DNA of 6,729 bases, taken from the NCBI GenBank assembly GCA_013335425.1, contig JAAXVQ010000115.1:1-6729 (forward strand), in the 5' to 3' direction. The translations under genes and the position numbers were made by a program. Below are positions 1 through 5,932 of the stretch, piece after piece (position 1 is the first letter of the stretch; the number at the start of each line of letters is the position of its first letter). The notes beneath the pieces are model-generated. The model saw nothing but the letters and a program-made list of their open reading frames with translations. It was not told where the DNA came from and did not search any database. Origin of the DNA: Candidatus Firestoneibacteriota bacterium (GTDB taxonomy: Bacteria; Oederibacteriota; JAAXVQ01).

Positions 1-33
1 TAACATGGCAGCCTGTAAACTGACAAGGGAAAA

Positions 34-2154
34 ATGAAACTCAAGAGCGATTTATCCACTCGGCCTCCGGCCGGGGATGCCAAGACCAGAGCCTATCGGG
101 CCGATATGGCCGTGCAGTTTATCCACTGCGTGGGCCCGCAACGCGCCAAACTTTTAGGGCGTTTAGGCCTGGAAACCGTTTCCGATCTTCTTCGTCACTA
201 TCCCCGGGATTGGCAGGACCGTCGGCACTTCAGCCGCGTTCACCAATTGGTCCCCGGGACCATGGCCACGGTCATGGGCACGGTTAAAGCGCGCTCCACC
301 TTCCGGCTGCGGCGCGGCTTGACCATGACCAAGATCATGTTGGACGACGGCACGGGGTTTTTGGCCGGTACCTGGTTCAACCAACCGTACATGCGTGATC
401 GTTTCAGTGAAGGGCAGCGCGTGCTCTTTTACGGCAAGGCGGAGTTTTACCGGGGCTGGCAGATGGCCAACCCGGACTTTGAGCTGTTCGAAACCGCGGA
501 AGAAGATTTCATCCATCTGGGGCGGATCGTCCCCGTTTACCCGGCTACCGAAGGTCTCTCGCAACGGGTTTTGCGCGCCGTGATCTATGAGGCTTTGGCT
601 CACATACCGGCCAAATTACCGGAAATTTTTTCGAGCGAGGACGTGCGTGCCCTAGGCTTCGCGCCACCGGGAGAGGCTTTGCGTCAGATTCATTTCCCGG
701 AAAGCGAAGCTGCCCGGGATCGGGCACGGCAGCGGTTGATTTTTGAAGAATTGTTTTTACAGCAATTGGCCGTGGTCAGACAAAAACAACTGTATCGTCT
801 GGAACCGGGGCAGGCGTTTGTAGTTGCAGGGGAGAAGGTACGTAATTTCAGACAACATCTGCCTTTTGTTTTAACCGGGGCCCAAGAACGGGCCTGGACG
901 CAGATTGCCACGGACTTGGGGCAAGCCCGTCCCATGCACCGGCTTCTGCAAGGCGACGTGGGTTCGGGCAAAACCGTGGTGGCCGGAATGGCACTTTGTG
1001 CGGCCGTGGACTCGGGCTGCCAAGCGGCCCTCATGGCCCCGACCGAAGTGTTGGCCACCCAACATTACTTTACGTTGCAAAAGCTTTTAAACCCCCTGGG
1101 GATTGTCGTGGAGTTGTTTACTTCAGGAACCAAAGCTAAGGAACGCCGGGAACAGGCGCAGCGCCTGGCCGAGGGCACCATCCAAGTGGCCGTGGGCACG
1201 CATGCGCTTTTGGAAGAGCACGTGGTTTTCGCCCGCTTAGGCATGGCCATCATCGACGAACAGCACCGCTTCGGGGTGGAGCAGCGGGCCCGGCTGCGCG
1301 CCAAGGGTGCAGAGCCGCACGTGCTGGTGATGACCGCCACGCCGATACCCCGAACCCTGGCGTTGACTGTTTTTGGGGACCTGGATGTGACGACCGTGGA
1401 CGAACTGCCGCCGGGGCGCGTACCCGTGCAGACCCAATGCCTGTCCCGGGGTGCGTCCCGTCAGGCGTTTGCGGCTGTGGAGCAGGAAGTGGCGGCCGGC
1501 CGCCAGGCGTACCTGGTCTTTCCAATTATTGAAGAATCAGAGAAATTGAACCTGAAATCCCTGCTCAAGGAGTTTGAGCATCTGCACGAAGTTTTTCCTC
1601 ACATTCGTCTGGGGCTCCTGCATGGACGCCTGCCGCGCGAGGAAAAAGACGCGGTCATGTCCGCGTTTAAACAGGGCGAAATCCAGGTTCTGGCTGCTAC
1701 CACCGTCATCGAGGTGGGGGTGGACGTGCCCAATGCCACGGTCATGCTCATTGAGAACGGTGACCGCTTTGGGCTGGCGCAACTCCACCAGCTCCGGGGT
1801 CGCGTGGGCCGCGGGCGGGAAGCGTCTTTTTGTTTTATCCTTGCCGACCCCAAGACCGAGGAAGGCAAGCGGCGCATGGAAATCATCGCCCGTGTTGGGG
1901 ACGGTTTCAAGCTGGCCGAGGAGGACCTGGCCTTGCGTGGGCCGGGCGAGTTTTTCGGGCTGCGTCAGCATGGGCTGCCGGATTTGAAATTGGCGGACTT
2001 GATTCGGGATGCGGATCAAATCGAACCGGCCCGGGCACTGGCCGGGCGGATTTTGGAGAAAGACCCGGAGCTTTCGGCTCCGGAGCACCGTAACCTAAAA
2101 ATCGTGTTCACCGCCGTTTACGGCCAACGGGAACGCCTTTCCCGCTCAGGGTGA
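34..2154 (+). CDS. recG: ATP-dependent DNA helicase RecG
   Basis: Superfamily 2 helicase that remodels stalled replication forks and drives branch migration of Holliday junctions in the cytoplasm. The 706-residue length suits the family. The N-terminal part (about residues 26-170) aligns with the RecG helix-hairpin and OB-fold wedge region (VGPQRAKLLGRLGLETV then DLLRHYP). The motor carries Walker A GDVGSGKT at 307-314, the DEQH Walker B box at 408-411 followed by RFG, motif III MTATPIPRT at 433-441, motif V around TTVIEVGVDVP and motif VI QLRGRVGR at 586-593. The C-terminal TRG signature is present as DLALRGPGEFFGLRQ from residue 631, so the gene looks intact and functional. The start at 34 has AAGGGA at 25-30 just upstream. 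An in-frame ATG at 106 (residue 25) would give a protein beginning nearer the usual RecG N-terminus and remains possible. Its own promoter is outside the window. Confidence 0.97.
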   Translation: MKLKSDLSTRPPAGDAKTRAYRADMAVQFIHCVGPQRAKLLGRLGLETVSDLLRHYPRDWQDRRHFSRVHQLVPGTMATVMGTVKARSTFRLRRGLTMTKIMLDDGTGFLAGTWFNQPYMRDRFSEGQRVLFYGKAEFYRGWQMANPDFELFETAEEDFIHLGRIVPVYPATEGLSQRVLRAVIYEALAHIPAKLPEIFSSEDVRALGFAPPGEALRQIHFPESEAARDRARQRLIFEELFLQQLAVVRQKQLYRLEPGQAFVVAGEKVRNFRQHLPFVLTGAQERAWTQIATDLGQARPMHRLLQGDVGSGKTVVAGMALCAAVDSGCQAALMAPTEVLATQHYFTLQKLLNPLGIVVELFTSGTKAKERREQAQRLAEGTIQVAVGTHALLEEHVVFARLGMAIIDEQHRFGVEQRARLRAKGAEPHVLVMTATPIPRTLALTVFGDLDVTTVDELPPGRVPVQTQCLSRGASRQAFAAVEQEVAAGRQAYLVFPIIEESEKLNLKSLLKEFEHLHEVFPHIRLGLLHGRLPREEKDAVMSAFKQGEIQVLAATTVIEVGVDVPNATVMLIENGDRFGLAQLHQLRGRVGRGREASFCFILADPKTEEGKRRMEIIARVGDGFKLAEEDLALRGPGEFFGLRQHGLPDLKLADLIRDADQIEPARALAGRILEKDPELSAPEHRNLKIVFTAVYGQRERLSRSG

Positions 2155-2169
2155 TCGCCGGCGGAAAGG
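2136..2169 (+). terminator. Hairpin spanning the recG stop codon, possible weak terminator
   Basis: CCTTTCC at 2136-2142 pairs with GGAAAGG at 2163-2169; after a bulged C at 2143, GC at 2144-2145 pairs with GC at 2161-2162. The loop of about 15 bases contains the recG TGA (2152-2154). No T-run follows, so this is not a canonical intrinsic terminator. It could stabilise the recG mRNA 3' end or slow polymerase before the next promoter. Confidence 0.3.
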
Positions 2170-2189
2170 GCAATATTCTCAATTTGGGC

Positions 2190-2218
2190 TTGCCAGGGAT
2201 GACGCACCCACCTATAAT
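2190..2218 (+). promoter_or_regulatory. Sigma70-type promoter for the response regulator operon
   Basis: TTGCCA at 2190-2195 is followed by an exact 17-base spacer and a perfect TATAAT at 2213-2218. Transcription would be expected to start near 2225, giving a leader of about 37 bases before the ATG at 2262. No other comparable promoter was noticed before the tightly packed genes downstream, so this is the likely promoter of the four-gene unit 2262-5807. No operator-like inverted repeat was seen overlapping it. Confidence 0.8.
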
Positions 2219-2247
2219 AACGTCCCCGTTCCCAGCAACGACCATCC

Positions 2248-2255
2248 AGGAGGTG
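2248..2255 (+). promoter_or_regulatory. Strong ribosome binding site deciding the response regulator start
   Basis: AGGAGGTG is a full-length Shine-Dalgarno match, with six bases between it and the ATG at 2262. The same frame is open from an ATG at 2151, but that start lies upstream of the promoter and would add 37 residues unlike any receiver domain. Confidence 0.9.
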
Positions 2256-2261
2256 TGCCGC

Positions 2262-2660
2262 ATGAGCCCAGCCGCGGAGACCCGACGCGTTCTGATTGTA
2301 GAAGACGAACCCGACATCATGGAACTGGTGAAAGTCACGCTCTCCGAAGAAGGCTACGATTTGTTGGAAGCCGGCGACGGCGAACTTGGGCTCAAGCTTG
2401 CCTTGGAAGCGCATCCCAGCCTGATTCTTTTAGACATCATGCTCCCGAAAATGGACGGATACGAAGTCTGCCGCCGACTCAAAGCTGAACCGAGCACGGC
2501 TTCCATGCCCGTGCTTATGCTGACGGCTTTCGGCCAGAAACGTGAAATCGAAGAGGGCTTTAAGGTCAAGGCCGATGATTATATCGTCAAACCGTTTGAG
2601 CCTTTGAAACTGCGGGAGCGGGTGCGGAAGTTTATGGCCCAGGCCCGCCCCGCCGGCTAG
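2262..2660 (+). CDS. Single-domain response regulator (CheY-like receiver protein)
   Basis: A 132-residue stand-alone phosphoacceptor protein. It is essentially one receiver domain with no DNA-binding or enzymatic output domain. Visible conserved residues are the acidic pair E14-D15 in VLIVEDEPD, the phosphorylatable D58 in LILLDIMLPKMDGYEV, T88 in VLMLTAF and K110 in DDYIVKPFEPLKLRERV, so the active site is complete. Such proteins work by phosphorylation-dependent binding to a partner or as a relay in a phosphorelay. No histidine kinase is present in this window, so the partner is unknown. It is the first gene after a near-consensus promoter and is followed 13 bases later by rsmD. The start at 2262 is fixed by the strong Shine-Dalgarno at 2248-2255. 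The beta-alpha layout and the KPF motif resemble PhoB/OmpR-type receivers, but no gene symbol can be assigned. Confidence 0.93.
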   Translation: MSPAAETRRVLIVEDEPDIMELVKVTLSEEGYDLLEAGDGELGLKLALEAHPSLILLDIMLPKMDGYEVCRRLKAEPSTASMPVLMLTAFGQKREIEEGFKVKADDYIVKPFEPLKLRERVRKFMAQARPAG

Positions 2661-2664
2661 TCGT

Positions 2665-2673
2665 CCTCCTTTT
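2665..2673 (+). promoter_or_regulatory. Anti-Shine-Dalgarno-like CCTCCTTTT just before rsmD
   Basis: The nine bases directly before the rsmD ATG read CCTCCTTTT, which matches the conserved 3' tail of 16S rRNA rather than a ribosome binding site. No purine-rich Shine-Dalgarno is visible before rsmD, so translation may depend on coupling to the response regulator gene, which ends 13 bases upstream. A regulatory role is speculative; the sequence itself is certain. Confidence 0.35.
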
Positions 2674-3240
2674 ATGCAAATTTCCGCAGGGCGCTTTCGC
2701 GGGTTGAAACTGCTTTCCCCGGAAGGGCGCTCTTCACGTCCCACCCTCAGCCGCATCCGGCAGGCGCTATTCAATATTTTAACTCATTATGTGGCCGGTA
2801 GTGTTTTTTTGGATCTCTATGCCGGGGCAGGCAGCGTGGGCTTGGAAGCCTACAGTCAAGGCTGCCGGCAGGTGGTGCTGGTGGAATCCGACCCGGCCGT
2901 GGTACGTAATTTACGTCAGAACGTCCTGCGCTTGGATCCGGAACAAACAAATCTGGAAGTGCTCGCGCAAGAGGCCTCCGCGGCTGTTCGGGATTTGGCA
3001 AATCGGCAGCGAAAATTCGACTTGGTTTTTTTAGACCCGCCTTATAACCCGGAGTCCCTGGCTGCCTGGTCGTCCCCGGGCAACCTCGCGCGCCTATTGA
3101 CCCCCGCGGGATGGTTGATTGTGCAGCACGCCAAACGGGACTTGATGCCCGAGGTTTGGGCCGGGTGCCGGAAGGTCAAAGACCGGGACTATGGGGAAAC
3201 ATGTTTGAGCTTTTTTCAACTTGAAGCTGTGAAACTTTGA
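2674..3240 (+). CDS. rsmD: 16S rRNA (guanine-966-N2)-methyltransferase RsmD
   Basis: SAM-dependent methyltransferase that, in the characterised family, methylates the N2 of G966 in 16S rRNA during 30S subunit assembly. The 188-residue length is typical. The protein opens with MQISAGRFRGLKL, the usual RsmD N-terminus, followed by the RPTLSRIRQALFNIL segment (residues 22-36). The SAM-binding motif I is DLYAGAGSVGLEA at 47-59, the acidic residue after strand 2 is E71 in LVESD, and the catalytic NPPY-type motif is DPPYN at 121-125, preceded by FDLVFL. All family motifs are intact. It lies 13 bases after the response regulator and 22 bases before the HEAT-repeat gene. In many bacteria coaD follows rsmD; here it does not. 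A related N6-adenine or N2-guanine methyltransferase is the only alternative, and the N-terminus argues for RsmD. Confidence 0.94.
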   Translation: MQISAGRFRGLKLLSPEGRSSRPTLSRIRQALFNILTHYVAGSVFLDLYAGAGSVGLEAYSQGCRQVVLVESDPAVVRNLRQNVLRLDPEQTNLEVLAQEASAAVRDLANRQRKFDLVFLDPPYNPESLAAWSSPGNLARLLTPAGWLIVQHAKRDLMPEVWAGCRKVKDRDYGETCLSFFQLEAVKL

Positions 3241-3248
3241 CGACCATG

Positions 3249-3254
3249 AGGTGA
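3249..3254 (+). promoter_or_regulatory. Ribosome binding site for the HEAT-repeat gene
   Basis: AGGTGA sits eight bases before the ATG at 3263. An in-frame GTG at 3251 lies inside this motif and has no ribosome binding site of its own, so the ATG is the better start. Confidence 0.65.
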
Positions 3255-3262
3255 AATTGAAA

Positions 3263-5050
3263 ATGACAAGGATTGCATCAGGATTCACCCATGCCGGCGG
3301 TTTCCTCCCGCGTGCGCAAGTTCGGATCTTATATTGCCTGACCGCTGGCCTCTTGCTGACTGGAGCGCTTTCGGCCTGGGGCGCTCAACCCGAGCACGAG
3401 AAATTCAAACATGACCTCGAGACCGGGCAGGAGTACAAACGCATCATGACGCTCGAGTCATTGACGCGTTTTTCCGATCCGAAGGTTTACGGCTGGATGC
3501 TGCACAGTTTGATTTACGATCCTTCGCACCCGGTGCGCCGCGCCGCGCAACGGGCGCTGGCGCATGTGCAGGATCCGCAAATTTTCCCGGCCTTGACCGC
3601 AGCCCTGCAATCTCCCGAAAAACGGGTACGGTTGGCCGGGTTGGAAGCCTTTGGGCTGGTGCGGGATCCGGTGGGGGCTGCGTTTATTCTTCAGGATCTG
3701 CAGGCGCATGCCCGCGACTATGAGGAAGTGCTCGTGGGTTTGGAAGCGCTGCGTGAATTCGTCTATCGGACTGAGCCGCGCCCCGGCTTCGAAGCCGGGT
3801 TGGCTCCGTTTTTAACCTACCGTCCTTCCTGGTGGCTCTTTACCCGGCATGACCAGAAAAAAATGGCGGAAACCGCGGTGGCGGTGTTGGCCATTATGGC
3901 GCGGCCTGAGAGTCTGTCGTTGCTGGTGCCGCTTTGGGATCGCGCCGACGCCGCTTTGAAAATTTTGCTCGCCGATGCGTTTGCCAATATCGGCCGGCAA
4001 ACACCCGTGCCCGTGCTTCTCCGGGGTTTGGGGGAGCGCCATGCGGACGTGGTTATTCACTGTCTTTACGCCTTGGGGCATATTCAGGCTTTTTCTTCCC
4101 TGGACGCGATCCAGGCGCTGCTTAAGACCGAGACAAATCCCCGCGTGCTCATGGCCGGCGTCAATGCGCTCATTGAAATACCCGACGATGAAAACGCAAC
4201 CGTGCTGTTGAGCCTGCTGTCCAATGAGGATGCCAGCGTCCGGCATTGGGCCGTATATGCCCTGGGACAAATGCAGGCCCAGCAGGCGGTACCGGCGCTG
4301 ATCGGCAAACTCAACGATGCTTCGTCTTTGGTTCGCGCCACAGCAGTCATGGCGTTGGCTGAACTCAAAGCCGCCTCCGCGCAACCCCAACTTCTGAAAC
4401 TGCTCTCCAACCGCAAAGAGGCCGAAGAAGTGCGTTTGGCAGCCGCCAAGGCGTTAATGGCGTTGGGCGACAAAACCGGGGCGGACGTGTTTTGGCAGGA
4501 GTTGCAGCGCTCTGATTTAACCATGGACATGCGCTTGCAATATGCGCTGGCTCTGGGGTCCTGCCGTCTGGAGGCGTACCGCGCCCCCTTGGTGGAAGAT
4601 CTTTTGCAGACCACGGACTTCACCCGGACATTGGTGGCGGCTTTGGCCCTCGGCATAATGAACGACTCCCAGGCCGTGCCCGTGCTCCTCCAAACCCTGG
4701 ACCACGGCAGTGCGGCAGTGCGGCGGTACGCCATTTTAGGCCTGGAAGGATTTAAACGAACCGAAGTCCTGTCCGCACTGGCAACGCTTGCCAACGAAGA
4801 CTATGATCCCGTGGTGCGCATTCTCTGCGCCGCCCGGCTGGCGGCTTCGGGCTATACGGAGTACCGGGTCCTGCTGTGGAATGCGCTGGAGAATCAGAGC
4901 GAGGACATCCGCTCCGAAGCCCTCATCGCCTTGGGTCGGAGCGCGGACGCGCAGGTGCTCAAACAATTGAAGTGGTATCTGCGCCGCGAACCTTCCGTGC
5001 CCGTGCGCGAAACCATATGGCGCATTCTGCGGGCGCACGAAAACCGCTAG
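3263..5050 (+). CDS. Exported HEAT-repeat protein
   Basis: A 595-residue protein with an N-terminal signal peptide: basic residues R17 and R21, a hydrophobic core at about 22-36 and a likely cleavage site after A41 (SAWGA then QPEHE). The mature part is almost entirely HEAT repeats of about 31 residues of the PBS-lyase-like type; clear units start near residues 87, 117, 321 and 352, and I count roughly a dozen in total. The typical pattern is D-x-x-V-R-x-x-A-x-x-A-L-G followed by a second helix ending in L-L. The stretch at about 148-220, with the YRPSWWLFTRHD segment, departs from the repeat register. HEAT solenoids act as protein-binding scaffolds; no catalytic motif is seen and the partner is unknown. 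The predicted location is periplasmic or extracellular. It lies between rsmD and a membrane protein gene, 10 bases from the latter. A lyase activity on phycobilins is not implied by the repeat name. Confidence 0.88.
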   Translation: MTRIASGFTHAGGFLPRAQVRILYCLTAGLLLTGALSAWGAQPEHEKFKHDLETGQEYKRIMTLESLTRFSDPKVYGWMLHSLIYDPSHPVRRAAQRALAHVQDPQIFPALTAALQSPEKRVRLAGLEAFGLVRDPVGAAFILQDLQAHARDYEEVLVGLEALREFVYRTEPRPGFEAGLAPFLTYRPSWWLFTRHDQKKMAETAVAVLAIMARPESLSLLVPLWDRADAALKILLADAFANIGRQTPVPVLLRGLGERHADVVIHCLYALGHIQAFSSLDAIQALLKTETNPRVLMAGVNALIEIPDDENATVLLSLLSNEDASVRHWAVYALGQMQAQQAVPALIGKLNDASSLVRATAVMALAELKAASAQPQLLKLLSNRKEAEEVRLAAAKALMALGDKTGADVFWQELQRSDLTMDMRLQYALALGSCRLEAYRAPLVEDLLQTTDFTRTLVAALALGIMNDSQAVPVLLQTLDHGSAAVRRYAILGLEGFKRTEVLSALATLANEDYDPVVRILCAARLAASGYTEYRVLLWNALENQSEDIRSEALIALGRSADAQVLKQLKWYLRREPSVPVRETIWRILRAHENR

Positions 5051-5055
5051 GGGAG
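5049..5055 (+). promoter_or_regulatory. Ribosome binding site for the membrane protein gene
   Basis: AGGGGAG overlaps the last two bases of the HEAT-repeat gene's TAG stop and lies five bases before the ATG at 5061. The overlap suggests coupled translation of the two genes. Confidence 0.65.
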
Positions 5056-5060
5056 ACCTT

Positions 5061-5807
5061 ATGTTCAAACGTCTGTTTCATTGGCAAATTCTGTTTGCGT
5101 TGATTTTGGTGGCCTTGTCCGCCTTTTTCTATTTTCTCCACTACCTGTTGTTCCGCGACCCGCATTATTTGCTCAATTATTTCATCAGCAATCTGGCGTT
5201 TTTGTTTTTGGATGTCCTGATCGTCATGCTGGTTCTGCAGGGCCTGCTTCAGTATCGTGAAAAACGGGCTGTTTTGAAAAAACTGAACATGGTTATCGGC
5301 TCGTTCTACATCGAGGTCGGTACGGGTCTGATGAAAACGCTTTCCGGCTTTGCACCGGACTCAAGCGCGCATGCCGCCTTGATCATCGGCGCCGACTGGA
5401 ACGACCAGGATTTTGCCGAGACTCGGAAGTGGTTCAGGGAAAACGAAGTTCGGCTGGAAAGCCGGCAGGGCGACTTGGAGCAACTCAAGACTTTTTTACA
5501 GGGCAAGCGGTCTTTCTTGCTCAATCTGCTGGAAAACGGCAATTTGCTCGAACATGAATCGTTTACGGATTTGCTGTGGGCGATTTTTCACCTGACCGAT
5601 GAGTTGGCCCATCGCACGGATTTCCGGCATTTGCCTGAAGCGGACTTCCGGCATTTGACCGGAGACATGCAGCGGGCCTACGGGCAGTTGATCCGCGAAT
5701 GGCTGAATTTCCTGAAACATCTCAAGCAGTCCTATCCGTATCTATACTCCCTGGCCATCCGCACCAATCCTTTTGATCCCCACGCTGCGGTGGAAGTGCA
5801 AAAATAA
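5061..5807 (+). CDS. Conserved-looking two-helix membrane protein of unknown function
   Basis: A 248-residue protein that I cannot assign to a named family. Two strongly hydrophobic segments at about residues 9-31 and 40-63 are separated by a short RDPHY-type loop. Positive residues before the first helix (K3, R4) and after the second (YREKR at 65-69, then KK at 73-74) predict both ends in the cytoplasm, by the positive-inside rule. The remaining 180 or so residues form a soluble, helix-rich domain rich in Leu, Glu and Arg, with many aromatic and His residues and an ending of SLAIRTNPFDP. No catalytic motif, receiver, kinase or nucleotide-binding signature is apparent. An eight-residue near-duplication (DFRHLPEA, DFRHLTGD) occurs at about 187-202. 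The gene starts 10 bases after the HEAT-repeat gene and is the last in the operon. A sensor or anchor role for the exported HEAT protein or the response regulator is only a guess from context. Confidence 0.85.
   Translation: MFKRLFHWQILFALILVALSAFFYFLHYLLFRDPHYLLNYFISNLAFLFLDVLIVMLVLQGLLQYREKRAVLKKLNMVIGSFYIEVGTGLMKTLSGFAPDSSAHAALIIGADWNDQDFAETRKWFRENEVRLESRQGDLEQLKTFLQGKRSFLLNLLENGNLLEHESFTDLLWAIFHLTDELAHRTDFRHLPEADFRHLTGDMQRAYGQLIREWLNFLKHLKQSYPYLYSLAIRTNPFDPHAAVEVQK
5619..5657 (+). repeat. Short 24-base-period tandem duplication inside the membrane protein gene
   Basis: Copies of GA(T/C)TTCCGGCATTTG lie at 5619-5633 and 5643-5657, differing at one base. They encode DFRHL twice, eight residues apart. 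The near identity at the DNA level suggests a recent in-frame duplication of 24 bases. Confidence 0.7.
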
Positions 5808-5848
5808 GTTGAAACTGATTTCGACAAAGTTTTCTTGGTACTTGGCTT

Positions 5849-5870
5849 GCCCGTCGCTCGGGTTTATCTT
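5849..5870 (+). terminator. Weak possible terminator of the four-gene operon
   Basis: CCCG at 5850-5853 pairs with CGGG at 5859-5862 around a five-base loop, followed by the T-rich TTTATCTT. The four-base-pair stem (plus one G-U pair) is short, and the end of the T-rich tail overlaps the -35 element of the next promoter. It is the only candidate seen between 5808 and 5868. Confidence 0.25.
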
Positions 5871-5897
5871 GGGAGAATTAAAAAAAAATGCTATAAT
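5869..5897 (+). promoter_or_regulatory. Extended -10 sigma70-type promoter with an A9 spacer tract
   Basis: TTGGGA at 5869-5874 is followed by a 17-base spacer and a perfect TATAAT at 5892-5897. TG at 5889-5890 makes an extended -10 (TGCTATAAT). Nine consecutive A (5880-5888) lie inside the spacer and a T6 run begins at the last base of the -10. Transcription would start near 5904, leaving a leader of about 29 bases before the surface protein ATG. Confidence 0.78.
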
Positions 5898-5923
5898 TTT
5901 TTAGTTTACAGAATAGAATATTT

Positions 5924-5928
5924 GGAGG
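5924..5928 (+). promoter_or_regulatory. Ribosome binding site for the surface protein
   Basis: GGAGG lies four bases before the ATG at 5933, slightly closer than usual. The next in-frame ATG (5951) would be 22 bases away, too far, so 5933 is the preferred start. Confidence 0.7.
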
Positions 5929-5932
5929 ACCC

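Noticed and set aside
1..33. Possible end of an upstream gene (TAA at 1-3) or recG promoter
   Set aside because: Too little sequence to support a coding end, and no recognisable -35/-10 pair fits before the ATG at 34.
1537..2088. Minus-strand open frame of 183 codons inside recG
   Set aside because: It lies opposite essential RecG motifs and shows no family resemblance.
2151..2261. Upstream extension of the response regulator from the ATG at 2151
   Set aside because: It would begin upstream of the promoter, and the ATG at 2262 has a full Shine-Dalgarno and gives a normal receiver N-terminus.
2904..2916. Palindrome ACGTAATTTACGT inside rsmD
   Set aside because: It falls in the conserved coding stretch after motif II and far from any promoter; a chance palindrome, although the adjoining GGTACGTAATT also occurs in recG near 838.
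3246..3254. Minimal upstream open frame ATG-AGG-TGA before the HEAT-repeat gene
   Set aside because: It coincides with the ribosome binding site AGGTGA; a two-codon frame is expected by chance there.
4084..4794. Minus-strand open frame of 236 codons inside the HEAT-repeat gene
   Set aside because: Antisense to a clear repeat protein, with Ser/Arg/Ala-rich low-information sequence; a shadow of biased codon use.
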